DNA of 64,000 nucleotides, from positions 726,001-790,000 of the forward strand of contig NZ_CP048209.1 of NCBI RefSeq assembly GCF_010119935.1. Direction: 5' to 3'. Positions 1 to 8,702 of this stretch are shown here, piece after piece; the first letter of the stretch is position 1, and every line of letters starts with the position of its first letter. The stretch is from Paenibacillus lycopersici (GTDB taxonomy: Bacteria; Bacillota; Bacilli; Paenibacillales; Paenibacillaceae). The notes beneath the pieces were generated by a model that was not told where the DNA came from, ran no database searches, and saw only the letters and a program-made list of their open reading frames with translations. Made by a program: the position numbers and the translations under genes.

Positions 1-693
1 GAACACGAGACTGAGGAACCAGTCGTTCCAGTAAGCGAGCGTCTGGAACAGCGCGACCGTAGCCAATACGGGCAAGGACAGCGGAAGCACGATCTGCCAG
101 AAGATGCGCAGCTCGCCCGCGCCGTCGATCTTGGCGGATTCCAGCACCTGGCCGGGGATCGTCGTCTGGAAGAAGGTCCGCATGACGAGCACCCAGAACG
201 CCGACATCAGCTGCGGCATGATCAGCGCCCACAGCGTATCCTTCAAGTCCAGGAACTGCACGTAGACGAGATACCAGGGAACAAGACCGCCGGAGAACAG
301 CATCGTGAAGAAGGCGAAGAAGGTGAACCAGCTGCCGGGCTTGAAATGCGACCGCGAGATCGGATAAGCATACAAGGCGATGATCAGCATGCTGAGCGCG
401 GTGCCGACGACGGTGACGATAATCGAAATGCCGTACGAGTGGACGATCTGGCCGATATCGTTGCCGAGAAACCGGTACGCCGCCAGACTGAAATGGTCGG
501 GCCAGAATTTATAGCCGCCCCGCACGATCGAGGCTTCCTCGGAGAAGGATACCATGACGAGAAGCACGAGCGGAATCAGGCAAAGGATCGAGTAGATGAA
601 GAAGAACAGCTGGATGCCGAAAGCCGCGGGACGGCCCAAGGTGTTCTTGGGATTGGATGTCGCGTGCGCCGAGGCGGTGGTTGCGTGAGCCAT
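1..693 (-). CDS. Carbohydrate ABC transporter permease, LplC/MalG type (partial, runs off left edge)
   Basis: Inner-membrane permease of a sugar importer. The reading frame is open from the left edge to an ATG at 693, which is preceded by an AGAAAGGAG site. About 231 residues are visible. They contain several hydrophobic segments and the EAA loop that docks to the ATPase (ESAKIDGAGELRIFWQ, near residue 190), which is typical of the MalG/LplC half of BPD_transp_1 permeases. It lies about 100 bp downstream of an LplB-type permease on the same strand and is probably co-transcribed with it. The C-terminus and any binding protein gene lie outside the window. Family is clear; the sugar is unknown. 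Confidence 0.93.
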   Translation of the reverse strand, partial: MAHATTASAHATSNPKNTLGRPAAFGIQLFFFIYSILCLIPLVLLVMVSFSEEASIVRGGYKFWPDHFSLAAYRFLGNDIGQIVHSYGISIIVTVVGTALSMLIIALYAYPISRSHFKPGSWFTFFAFFTMLFSGGLVPWYLVYVQFLDLKDTLWALIMPQLMSAFWVLVMRTFFQTTIPGQVLESAKIDGAGELRIFWQIVLPLSLPVLATVALFQTLAYWNDWFLSLVF

Positions 694-792
694 AGAATTC
701 TCCTTTCTAAAAGTTTTGCCATGAACGATGCCTGGCTATAGGCGAGTCGGCAAAACTGCATCGGAAGCATAGGCGTAAGCCGCTGCCGCTTG

Positions 793-1785
793 CTAGAACA
801 GCGCGCTCTCGCGATTGAATCGCCGGACGATCCAGTTGGCGAAGAAGACAAGGGCGAAACCGATGACGGACTGCAGCAGGCCCGCCGCGGAGGACAAGCC
901 GATGTCGCCGACGGTAAGGAACGTGCGGTACACGTACGTGTCGATGACGTTCGTGACCGGGAAGAGCACGCCCGATTCGCGCGGCACCTGGAAGAACAAG
1001 CCGAAGTCCGCGTTGAAGATCCGGCCGACCTGCAGCAGCGTGACGATCGTCAGCACCGGGGAAATGAGCGGAATCGTGATGCTCTTCATCTGCTGCCACT
1101 TGGAGGCGCCGTCGATCGTCGCCGCTTCGTAGTATTCTTCGTCGATGCCGATGATGGCCGCCATATACATGACGGTGTAATAGCCCATGCCGCGCCATAG
1201 ATTGACGAGCGGGAGGATGAACGGCCACACTTCCTTGGTGAAATACCACCGGATCGGCTCCAGATGAAGCGCGGGCAGCAAGGTGCCGTTCATGAAGCCG
1301 TGCTCGTCGCTCAGGAAGCCGAACACCAGGTACGACATGACGATCATGGACAGGAAGTAAGGCAGGAACATGATCGTCTGGTGGAGCTTGGAGAGAAACC
1401 GGCTGCGCATTTCGTTAAGCATCAGCGCGAACGCCAGCGGGATGAACAGATTGAGCACGATGAACAAGGAATTGTAGCCGAGCGTATTGCGCGTAATGAT
1501 CCAGGCGTCGGACGTCTTGAACAGATAGCTGAAGTTGCTCAGCCCCGCCCAAGGGCTACGCAGAATGCCGTCCGTATAATTGACCGTCTTGAACGCGATG
1601 ATGATGCCGAACATCGGCAGGTAGTTGTTGAGCACGAACAATATAACGCCGGGCAGCAGCATGAGGTAGAACATCCAGAACTTCCTTATGTGCAGCATCA
1701 GCGCCTGCGACCGTTTCTTCGGTGCGGGCTTGCCGATTGGAATCGCCTCCAGTTGCGCCATCGCCTTTCCCCCTTCGTGATCCAT
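793..1785 (-). CDS. Carbohydrate ABC transporter permease, LplB type
   Basis: Permease partner of the LplC-type protein downstream. About 330 residues with six predicted membrane segments, the first at about residues 35-58, and an EAA motif (EAATIDGASKWQQMKS) near residue 225. The sequence GVILFVLNNYLPMFGIIIAF is typical of LplB/YtfT-like polysaccharide permeases. Two starts are possible. The ATG at 1785 has GGAG six bases upstream. The ATG at 1761, giving 322 residues, has AGGGGG seven bases upstream and would begin MAQLEAIPIG. A rho-independent terminator lies only about 40 bp upstream, between this gene and the response regulator gene, so its own promoter is not obvious. Confidence 0.93.
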   Translation of the reverse strand: MDHEGGKAMAQLEAIPIGKPAPKKRSQALMLHIRKFWMFYLMLLPGVILFVLNNYLPMFGIIIAFKTVNYTDGILRSPWAGLSNFSYLFKTSDAWIITRNTLGYNSLFIVLNLFIPLAFALMLNEMRSRFLSKLHQTIMFLPYFLSMIVMSYLVFGFLSDEHGFMNGTLLPALHLEPIRWYFTKEVWPFILPLVNLWRGMGYYTVMYMAAIIGIDEEYYEAATIDGASKWQQMKSITIPLISPVLTIVTLLQVGRIFNADFGLFFQVPRESGVLFPVTNVIDTYVYRTFLTVGDIGLSSAAGLLQSVIGFALVFFANWIVRRFNRESALF

Positions 1786-1813
1786 TCTGAGCTCCGTTAT
1801 GTGAGCCTATTGT

Positions 1814-1847
1814 AAAATAAAAAAAGGCGCCGGTTCTATCGGCGCCG
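1814..1847 (-). terminator. Rho-independent terminator after the yesN-type regulator
   Basis: A perfect 7-bp GGCGCCG/CGGCGCC stem (1826-1832 with 1840-1846) and a 7-nt loop. On the minus strand it is followed by a long T-rich tract (complement of AAAATAAAAAAA at 1814-1825). It lies about 110 bp after the regulator stop codon and about 30 bp before the lplB-type start. Confidence 0.85.
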
Positions 1848-1956
1848 TGACCTTGCTAATGCTCCTGTGACTTCTTTCTGGCATGCGATGTTAATTCGCG
1901 CGTACGCTGCCCGCCGGGTCGGCGGCAGCCCGCCTCGACGGCCTGCACGCGGCCGC

Positions 1957-3603
1957 TTATTCCGCGGCGGCCGGCCGGCAGCCGCGCCTGAACTCCTGGG
2001 GCGTCAGCCCCGTCGCCTTCTTGAACTGCTTGGCGAAATGCGAGAAGTTGCAGTAACCGACGCCGAGCGCGATGTCGCTGATCTTCGCGTCCGTCTCCGT
2101 CAGCTCCTGCTGTGCCTTGCGCATGCGCAGCTCGACCATATACTCCGTGAGCGACAGGCCGGTCTCGCGGCGGAACAAGCGCGAGAGATAGGCCGGATTC
2201 AGATGGACATGGCCGGCGATCGCTTCCCGGTTCATCTCCTCGTGCAGGTTCGCCTCCATGAACCGCTTCACTTTGTTCACCGTCACGGAAGCTTCCTTCT
2301 CCCGGGTGCCGAAATACGCCGCCGCCCGGCCGAACGATTGCTGCGTCCAGTTCTTCATGGCGGGCAGCGACTTGAACAGCTGCTCGCCGCCGCGCCAGTC
2401 GTCGCCCGGGTACAGCTCGTCCACGGACAGGCCGCGCCGCTGCAGCAGCTGGAAGATGGCGTTCACCGCCCCGTAATAATACTGGACCAGATAAGCGTGG
2501 TCCGGCTGGTCGCGCTGCAGCAGCCCGAACTGCTCTTCGATGCGCGCTTCCAGCTCCTTGAGCTTGCCGGCCTCCGCGAGCGCGCTCCATTCCTGCGCAT
2601 TCGGCTGCGGGACGCCGCATTTCTTCGGCAGCGTCTGCTTGCTGTCGGAGCTGCGGAAGACGCCGCCGGTCCGGCCGACGTTCGTCCGTTCCAGCTCCGC
2701 CAGCTGCAGAACGGCTTGACGAAGCTCGGCGACGGGCACCGCCTCGCCGATGTAGCAGGAGACGACCGCATAGAGATATTGGCCGCTCTTGCGGATGAAC
2801 TCCCCGGCGCGCGCCGGCAGCGTCGGCGGCGTCGACGGCTGCCCGGCGTCCGCAAGAGCGGCATCGCCCGGCTCGGGGGCGTACAGCAGCGCGAAGATCA
2901 GCCCGCCGTCCTGCACGACATGGCCGGGCCGGCCATCGAGCAGCATCTCCGAGGCGGCGTTCTTGATCGCGTAGGCCATGATTTCCTCGTCGCGCGCGTT
3001 CCATTCCACCTTCCATTCCTCGACGCTGACGAGGACGGGGAGGATGTGCTTGCCGGGATCGAGCGGCAGCCCGTACAGGCTGAACATTGCTTCCAGCTCG
3101 CGGACGGACGCGGTCCGCCCCTGCAGAATGTCCTGCCACATCCGTTCCACCAGCAGCGGAAGCTGGCGGTTCCACTGGTCGTAATAATAGGCGTAGGTCT
3201 GATTGACGGCATCTTCGCGCTCGCGTTCGCGCACCGCGGACAGCGCCCGTACGACGCAGCCCTTCAGCACTTCATGGTCGATCGGCTTCAGCAGATAGTC
3301 GAAGCTGGCCAATTGGACGGCCTGCTGGGCGAAGCGGAAGTCGGCATGTCCCGTCAGGAAGATCGTCTCCGTCGCCGGGGAATGCGCGTTGACCCATTCC
3401 AGCAGCTGAATGCCGTTCTCCATCGGCATGTCGATATCCGAGATCATCACGTGGACGGGCTGCTCGTTGAAGATCTGTTTGGCCTCTTCGGCATCGATCG
3501 CGGTCAGAATCCGGTCGAATGGCAGATCGGACCAGTCGATGCCTTCCACGATGCCGCGGACGGCGATTTCCTCGTCGTCGACGACCAATAAGTTATAGCG
3601 CAT
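1957..3603 (-). CDS. AraC-family two-component response regulator (YesN type)
   Basis: About 548 residues. An N-terminal receiver starts YNLLVVDDEE, with the likely phosphoacceptor Asp in MISDIDMP near residue 55 and the conserved Lys in LLKPID. A long linker follows, then a C-terminal pair of AraC helix-turn-helix motifs (HLNPAYLSRLFRRETG, VGYCNFSHFAKQFKKATG). The ATG at 3603 is preferred over the in-frame ATG at 3609: AGGAG at 3611-3615 is seven bases from the former and one base from the latter. Its start overlaps the end of the kinase gene by 11 bases, implying translational coupling. It most likely activates the adjacent sugar permease genes. Confidence 0.94.
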   Translation of the reverse strand: MRYNLLVVDDEEIAVRGIVEGIDWSDLPFDRILTAIDAEEAKQIFNEQPVHVMISDIDMPMENGIQLLEWVNAHSPATETIFLTGHADFRFAQQAVQLASFDYLLKPIDHEVLKGCVVRALSAVREREREDAVNQTYAYYYDQWNRQLPLLVERMWQDILQGRTASVRELEAMFSLYGLPLDPGKHILPVLVSVEEWKVEWNARDEEIMAYAIKNAASEMLLDGRPGHVVQDGGLIFALLYAPEPGDAALADAGQPSTPPTLPARAGEFIRKSGQYLYAVVSCYIGEAVPVAELRQAVLQLAELERTNVGRTGGVFRSSDSKQTLPKKCGVPQPNAQEWSALAEAGKLKELEARIEEQFGLLQRDQPDHAYLVQYYYGAVNAIFQLLQRRGLSVDELYPGDDWRGGEQLFKSLPAMKNWTQQSFGRAAAYFGTREKEASVTVNKVKRFMEANLHEEMNREAIAGHVHLNPAYLSRLFRRETGLSLTEYMVELRMRKAQQELTETDAKISDIALGVGYCNFSHFAKQFKKATGLTPQEFRRGCRPAAAE

Positions 3604-5377
3604 GTGCATTCTCCTTTTCAGTCGCGACCGTCAGTTCCTTCTCTTCGGCGATGGGCAGAATGACGCGCACGCCGGCGCCGCCGCCGGCCGCGGTATACAA
3701 GCGAACGCCGGCCATTCCTTCGTAGCGCAGCCGCAGCCGCTGAATAACGTTCATAATGCCGAGGCCGCCGGAGGCATTCTCCGGGACGGCCGAGGCGTCG
3801 CCGTCGTTGACGCGCTTCAGGACCTCCTCGGGGAAGCCCGCCCCGCTGTCCTCGATCGTCAGCAGCAGGAACGCCGCTTGGCCTTCATGGAAGGCATGGC
3901 CGCGAATCGTAATGGCGAACGGCTTCCGGTGATTGGCGAAGCCGTGAATGATGGCGTTCTCCACGAACGGCTGTACGGTCAAGGCCGGCAGCGCAAGCGA
4001 CAGCAGCGACGGAGATACGTCGATATCGCAGGACAGCTTGTTCGGAAACCGGAATTTCTGGATGTCCATATAATTGCCGATATGCTTCAATTCTTCCTCC
4101 AGCGTAATCAGGTCGCGGTTGACGCGCATGATGAAGCGGAAGTAATCGGCCAGATGGAGCGACATTTTCTTGACGGAATCGGTATCTTTCAGCGCCGCGT
4201 AGTTATAGATGATATTCAGGCTGTTCATGTAGAAATGCGGGTTGATCTGCGCCTGGAGCTGCTTGAGCTCGAATTTCTGGGCGCGCAGCTGCTCCTCGTA
4301 CATGCCGATCTTCAATTCCTTGATCTGCTTCGCCATCGTATTGAACGCGTTGGCCATGAACACGAATTCGATCGTGTTGTTCGTCTCGAGCCGGACGTCC
4401 AGGTTGCCGAACGTCAGCTTCCGCATCCCGCCGATCAGCAGCTGCAGCGGCTTGAACAGCATATGCCGGATGAAGAGCAGGTACAGCGCGAAGATGAACA
4501 CGAGGCCGAACGTCATGAAATAGGTCGCTTTCTGGTAGAACGGAAGCGCTTGCAAAATATAGCTTTCGGGCACGAGTATGCTCGTCGTGAAATCCGCGTG
4601 CGCGCTCGGACGGCTCATGACCAGATAGCGCCGTTTGGTCTGCGGGTCCGTTACGTAGTGGTACGGCTGGTCGTTCTGCAGCGCGCGCTTATCGGCAAGC
4701 GGGAACCAGCCGCCGTCGACATCGTCGCCGAGCCGTCTTCCGTCGTTGCTGTAGATCGCGCTCTCTCCGATGTCGCCGTCCTTCCACTGAATGGACAGCT
4801 GGTTCACCAGCTCGGAGATGGGGACGATAGCGCCTACATAAATCGCGCTGTTCGGCACTTCCGTCACGTGCACGAGGAAATCCTCGCCCTCCAGGCGGCT
4901 GTCGTGCCAGGTTTGCCAGTTGTCCGACTTGTCGGTCGCGGCGCTCTTCACGATGCCCGCTACCCGGTCGGTCAGGAGCGCTTTCAAGCGCGAGTAGGTG
5001 CTGGTGGTGCTGAAGAACATGTCGTTGGCGCTGTAGACGAACAACGTATCGACGGGACTGTAGAACACGATATCGCGCTGCAGCTTGTTCTGGATGCGGA
5101 TTTTGGTCAAGTAATAATAATCGCTTCCGTACGGGAAGGAGGACAGCAAGCCGATGTCGTAATCGAGCACGGCCATCTTGTTGACGTAATTGCTGATTTC
5201 GTTCAAGGAGCGGTCCGTCTTGTCGCCGAAAATATCCAGCGTGCTGCGATAGGTCTCGGATACCTTGTCCCGTACGACGTTCTTGGCGTACAGCGTGTTG
5301 GCGATCAGGAACGCCACGACCGGCAGCATGACGAGGAAGAAGCTGATAATCAGTTGCGTCTTGATGGATCTTCTCAG
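3593..5377 (-). CDS. Sensor histidine kinase, YesM type
   Basis: Membrane sensor kinase for the regulator downstream. It has an N-terminal membrane segment, a large extracytoplasmic sensor region, a second membrane segment near residue 300, HAMP, then the His_kinase domain with phospho-His in QAQINPHFYMNSLN and an ATPase N box VENAIIHGF. The first in-frame ATG (5329) lies inside the first membrane segment and has no ribosome binding site. A strong AAGGAGG lies just upstream of codons reading CGT ATC CGA CTG, so translation probably begins at the CTG at 5377 (spacing nine). This restores the normal family N-terminus (xRRSIKTQLIISFF). The 3' end overlaps the regulator start by 11 bp. Confidence 0.92.
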   Translation of the reverse strand: MRRSIKTQLIISFFLVMLPVVAFLIANTLYAKNVVRDKVSETYRSTLDIFGDKTDRSLNEISNYVNKMAVLDYDIGLLSSFPYGSDYYYLTKIRIQNKLQRDIVFYSPVDTLFVYSANDMFFSTTSTYSRLKALLTDRVAGIVKSAATDKSDNWQTWHDSRLEGEDFLVHVTEVPNSAIYVGAIVPISELVNQLSIQWKDGDIGESAIYSNDGRRLGDDVDGGWFPLADKRALQNDQPYHYVTDPQTKRRYLVMSRPSAHADFTTSILVPESYILQALPFYQKATYFMTFGLVFIFALYLLFIRHMLFKPLQLLIGGMRKLTFGNLDVRLETNNTIEFVFMANAFNTMAKQIKELKIGMYEEQLRAQKFELKQLQAQINPHFYMNSLNIIYNYAALKDTDSVKKMSLHLADYFRFIMRVNRDLITLEEELKHIGNYMDIQKFRFPNKLSCDIDVSPSLLSLALPALTVQPFVENAIIHGFANHRKPFAITIRGHAFHEGQAAFLLLTIEDSGAGFPEEVLKRVNDGDASAVPENASGGLGIMNVIQRLRLRYEGMAGVRLYTAAGGGAGVRVILPIAEEKELTVATEKENAHAL

Positions 5378-5574
5378 TCGGATACGCCTCCTTGAGCTAG
5401 CGGATGACTATCGGCGGGCAGGCGGAGGGAGTCATCTCGAAGTCTGCCTGTGCGGATTGTAAAACGAAAACGGCCTAAACGCAAGCATGCCCTTCGGCTT
5501 CCCTAAGGGAGCAAAAGGGCGGGCAAGGATATCGCGAACGCAGGCCGGAGATCGGCGGCAGGGGATCGCGGGGG

Positions 5575-6120
5575 TCAGAACCAGATGAACATCGAACGGA
5601 ACAGGCCGCGTTTGCGCGGTTTTTCGGCGGCGGGCGCCTTCGGTTCGTTCTTGCGCAGCTCGTCCATGGCGGTGAGCGGATGACGGGTGTACTCGATGGA
5701 AGCGGCGATCTGCTCAATCATGCGCCGGAGCTCCTCCAGCTCCTCGCGGTGCTGGCGGATTTGCGCGTTGACGACCTCGTCGGCTTTCTGCTCCAGGCGC
5801 TGCTCCACTTGCAGGATGCGCGTCAGCATGTCGTCGTCCGCCGTCCGCAGCAGCTCGGAGCTGGCGGCCGTTTCGAGGAACGCCTCGTCCAGCCGCGGCT
5901 GCTCCATGCCCGGCGTCGGCAGCTTGATTTGTTCCATCGTTTCGCCTCGCTCGATGGCGGCCTTGATCAACCCGAGCAGCTCCAGGTCGCGCTCGTTGAA
6001 CAGATAATGACCGAACCGGTCCTTACGAAAAACAGCCGGATAGTAGGAGGCCCAACGTTTGATCGTCGTCTGACTGACGTTCAGTGCAAGAGCGGCTTCT
6101 TTGCTTTTGACAGCTCCCAT
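5575..6120 (-). CDS. MerR-like HTH protein resembling chromosome-anchoring RacA
   Basis: 181 residues. An N-terminal helix-turn-helix (NVSQTTIKRWASYYP, residues about 14-28) is followed by FGHYLFNERDLELL, the pattern of the RacA/MerR wing. A long charged coiled coil (about 85-135, rich in E, Q, R) comes next, and the protein ends in a basic hydrophobic tail (RKRGLFRSMFIWF). B. subtilis RacA has a similar length and domain order; it anchors the chromosome at the cell pole during sporulation. The basic tail could contact membrane or DivIVA, but this is inference. The ATG at 6120 has GGAGTGA seven bases upstream. Monocistronic as far as can be seen. A generic MerR-family annotation is the alternative. 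Confidence 0.75.
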   Translation of the reverse strand: MGAVKSKEAALALNVSQTTIKRWASYYPAVFRKDRFGHYLFNERDLELLGLIKAAIERGETMEQIKLPTPGMEQPRLDEAFLETAASSELLRTADDDMLTRILQVEQRLEQKADEVVNAQIRQHREELEELRRMIEQIAASIEYTRHPLTAMDELRKNEPKAPAAEKPRKRGLFRSMFIWF

Positions 6121-6300
6121 TGGTTAATCACTCCGCTTTCGTTTGGAATATGTTTAGCTTATTCGGGGCGGGAAAGGCGCCTCCCTGCAAGGGTGACAAA
6201 GGTAGTGCCGATTCGCTAAACAAAGTGGTTTTACGCGGTTGCTCGCATGAAAGCCCGTGCGATTTCCGAAGGCGGCGAAGGCGATCTGCATCCGGTTGGA

Positions 6301-6324
6301 GGAATATGATATTCCATGTGGAAT
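6301..6324. promoter_or_regulatory. Two overlapping palindromes, candidate operator
   Basis: GGAATAT-G-ATATTCC (6301-6315) overlaps ATTCCA-TG-TGGAAT (6311-6324), just upstream of the nucleotidyltransferase remnant. Symmetry of this kind suggests a dimeric regulator site, but no regulator can be assigned. Confidence 0.35.
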
Positions 6325-6346
6325 GGATTGAGTAGAGGGGATTGGC

Positions 6347-6585
6347 GTGCGTTCGCATTCTTCGATGCTGGGTCGGATTCAGCGGTTCATGGAACAGGAC
6401 TTGCCCGGTCGCGCGAAGGCGGAAACGGCCGTCCTTCGCGGCTCGGATGCAACGGGCAGGGCGACTGAACGAAGCGACGTGGATCTCTGCTGCATCGGCC
6501 AGCATCCGTGCAAGCGCTTCGCAGCCTGTGCGCGTACGTTCTCGATCCGCTGGGCGGTTGGATGAAGGAGTCGTGGAAAGCGTAA
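6347..6585 (+). pseudogene. Remnant of a nucleotidyltransferase-fold gene (frameshifted, internally deleted)
   Basis: A GTG at 6347 begins a frame reading MLGRIQRFMEQDLPGRAKAE and then GSDATGRATERSDVDL. The latter matches the GSxxxGxxxxxSDxDL catalytic motif of aminoglycoside adenylyltransferase-like (minimal) nucleotidyltransferases. Right after this motif the frame loses sense. A second frame, shifted by one base, reads ALRSLCAYVLDPLGGWMKES and stops at 6583-6585, which looks like an authentic C-terminus. Only about 80 codons remain, where such proteins usually have about 250, so the middle is deleted. It is almost certainly non-functional. Confidence 0.6.
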
Positions 6586-6667
6586 GTCAGCCGGATGACC
6601 ATTCGGCAGTCGGACGGTTGGGGCTTAGCAGTGATTCGGCCAAGCAGCAGATGGCCTCGATGGGAGC

Positions 6668-7498
6668 GTGAAGTTGAAAATGACGGCACGATTATTCGAC
6701 CCGATGCAGCATCCCGATTGGATTACGCCGCAGAGCGCGGAGTGGCATGCCAACGTAGCTTTGGAGAGCGGGGAATACAACTATCCGTGGCAGTCGGAGT
6801 TCGATGAGCCTCGGGCCGAACTCGTCTTCGCGGACCGGATATCCGCCTTCCTGGACGAGAACGCGCAGGTGCTGGACGTCGGCTGCGGCCATGGCGCCTT
6901 TACGAAGCGGTTTGCCGGCAAAGCCGGCGAGGTCGTCGGAATCGACGTGAACGAGCGCTATATCGCGACCGCGAACGAAGAGAAGGTCGCGGGAGCGAGC
7001 TTTCTCGCGGCGGACGCGGCCGGGCCGCTGCCTTTCCGCGACAATGCCTTCGATGTCGTCTATACGAAGAAGGGGCCGTGGCTGTTCAACAATAGAACGG
7101 CGGAGGGACATCGGATCCTGAAGCCCGGCGGCACGGTGCTGGCGTTATATCATTGCGGCACGGACGGCGGACTGCGCCGTCTCTTCCCGGGCTTGTATCA
7201 GTCGCTGCCCGACCGCCATCTGGACACGATGAGAGTGCAGTTCGAGCGCCAGCTCTGCGACAGCGGGCTGGCGAAGGTCGAGCTGCAGCTGTTCGACGAG
7301 GTCGAATATTTGTCGCGGCCGGAAGACGTGCTGATCAAGAAATGCTTCGGGCAGAAGGAGTCGCTGAAGGCCATCGTCCGGCAGGAATGCCTGAAGCAGG
7401 TCGAGGCGATATTCCGCCGGAACCGGACGCCCAGGGGGTTGAAGGTCGTTAACTACCACGCGCTGTTGGTCGCAAGGAAAGAAAGCCGCGCGCATTAA
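6668..7498 (+). CDS. Class I SAM-dependent methyltransferase
   Basis: About 276 residues. The SAM-binding motif I reads VLDVGCGHGAFTKRF (residues about 68-82), followed by the acidic motif VVGIDVNERYI and motif IV DVVYTKKGPW. The C-terminal part (FEAIFRRNR-like, KVVNYHALLVARK) is typical of Methyltransf_11 proteins with unknown small-molecule substrates. Start is uncertain: GTG 6668 is the longest, but GGGAG at 6662-6666 is better spaced for the in-frame TTG at 6674, and ATG 6680 is also possible. The substrate cannot be inferred from neighbours. Confidence 0.88.
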   Translation: MKLKMTARLFDPMQHPDWITPQSAEWHANVALESGEYNYPWQSEFDEPRAELVFADRISAFLDENAQVLDVGCGHGAFTKRFAGKAGEVVGIDVNERYIATANEEKVAGASFLAADAAGPLPFRDNAFDVVYTKKGPWLFNNRTAEGHRILKPGGTVLALYHCGTDGGLRRLFPGLYQSLPDRHLDTMRVQFERQLCDSGLAKVELQLFDEVEYLSRPEDVLIKKCFGQKESLKAIVRQECLKQVEAIFRRNRTPRGLKVVNYHALLVARKESRAH

Positions 7499-7557
7499 CG
7501 ACCGTGTTCACAGGGCTAGCCTATGCAAAGGCCCAAGTACGGAGAGTTATAGAAACA

Positions 7558-7600
7558 GGGCAAGCGGCCGCCGCTCTCGCCGCTGCCGCTTGCCCCGCTC
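7558..7600 (-). terminator. Hairpin between convergent methyltransferase and SPFH genes
   Basis: A 10-bp stem GGGCAAGCGG (7558-7567) pairs with CCGCTTGCCC (7586-7595). On the minus strand it is followed by TGTTTCTATAAC, a weak T-rich tract, so it most likely ends the SPFH transcript. Confidence 0.55.
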
Positions 7601-7632
7601 GCCTTACTGCCTCGCTTGAATTGCTGTTCCGC

Positions 7633-8568
7633 TTACTTCTGCGCCGCCGCTTCGTCGTCTGCCGATACGCTATCGTTAGCGCCGCCGGCCGCGTTATTCT
7701 CCGTCCCGCCGCCGCTGGCCGCCCGCGAGGACCCCGCGTTCAGCCCGTTAAGATCGATGAACGGCGTCGCGCCGCCCGTGACGCTCGGCAATTTGCCGTC
7801 CCACTTCTCCACCGCCTGCTCCTGTACCTCGATCTGCTTCAGCTGGATCAGCTCCGGTGTCACTTCCTGCTTCTTCAGCTTGAGCGACTCTGCGTCCGCT
7901 TGAGCCTGCGCTACTTTCTGCTGCGCTTCGATCTGTACGCGCTTCAAGTCGTTCTCGGCCTTGAGCGCCTGCTGCTGGGCGACCTGCTTCGCTTCGATGG
8001 ATTGGTCGAACGCATCGGAGAACTTGAAATTGACGATATTAATGTCGTTCACGACCAGATCGTATTTCGCCAGGCGCTGCGTCAGGGCATCGCGCACCTC
8101 GCCGGCGACGATATCCCGTTTGGCGATCAAGTCCTCCGCGGGATAGCGGGCGGTGACTTCCTTCACGATTTCCTGAATCGCCGGATTGACGATGACGTTG
8201 TCGAAGGAGCCGCCGATATTGTTCATCAGCTTGTAGACGGACGACTTGTCGACGGAATAGTTGACCGCGACATGCGTCGATACCGGCTGCAGGTCCTTGG
8301 ACGAGGCGGACGTGTCGGTCTCCGCTTTCGTCACCTGCACATTGACTTGGATAATGGTCTGCACGAACGGAATTTTGAGATGAATGCCCGGCGAGAGCGC
8401 ATTGTCGTTCAGTTTGCCGAACGTCTTGTACAGGCCGACATTGCCGTACTGCACGGTCGCGAATGAATTGAAGACGATAAGCAGTCCCACGAGGACCAGC
8501 ACGGCAACCCAGACGATGCCTCTTACTTGCATTCTTGGCTTCCTGACTTGCGGTTCCACAACTTGCAT
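7633..8568 (-). CDS. SPFH/Band-7 (prohibitin-like, HflK/HflC-type) membrane protein
   Basis: 311 residues from the ATG at 8568, which has GAGGAGG seven bases upstream; a longer in-frame extension to 8685 lacks a ribosome site. One N-terminal membrane anchor (IVWVAVLVLVGLLIVFNSF, about residues 16-35) is followed by the Band-7 domain (GNVGLYKTFGKLN through VNDINIVNFKFSDAF), an Ala/Gln/Lys coiled coil typical of SPFH oligomers, and a low-complexity Gly/Ala/Asn tail. Such proteins form membrane-associated rings that organise proteases or microdomains. No FtsH or NfeD partner is adjacent. Confidence 0.9.
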   Translation of the reverse strand: MQVVEPQVRKPRMQVRGIVWVAVLVLVGLLIVFNSFATVQYGNVGLYKTFGKLNDNALSPGIHLKIPFVQTIIQVNVQVTKAETDTSASSKDLQPVSTHVAVNYSVDKSSVYKLMNNIGGSFDNVIVNPAIQEIVKEVTARYPAEDLIAKRDIVAGEVRDALTQRLAKYDLVVNDINIVNFKFSDAFDQSIEAKQVAQQQALKAENDLKRVQIEAQQKVAQAQADAESLKLKKQEVTPELIQLKQIEVQEQAVEKWDGKLPSVTGGATPFIDLNGLNAGSSRAASGGGTENNAAGGANDSVSADDEAAAQK

Positions 8569-8702
8569 CGTAACGCCTCCTCTGTCTTGGCCCGGGCCGT
8601 GCGGCTTGCGGGCGCGCTTATGAGAATGATACGACATACGGAGGCGAAAGTGGCAACAAATTTTGGTAAACTGGATATTCAACATGATGGAGGTGACGGA
8701 AT

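Noticed and set aside
1867..3591. 574-residue open frame opposite the first YesN gene
   Set aside because: It is antisense to a clear response regulator, its Leu/Arg/Gln-rich product has no family features, and it is explained by GC-rich codon bias.
3602..5395. 597-residue open frame opposite the first YesM gene
   Set aside because: Antisense shadow of a clear histidine kinase.
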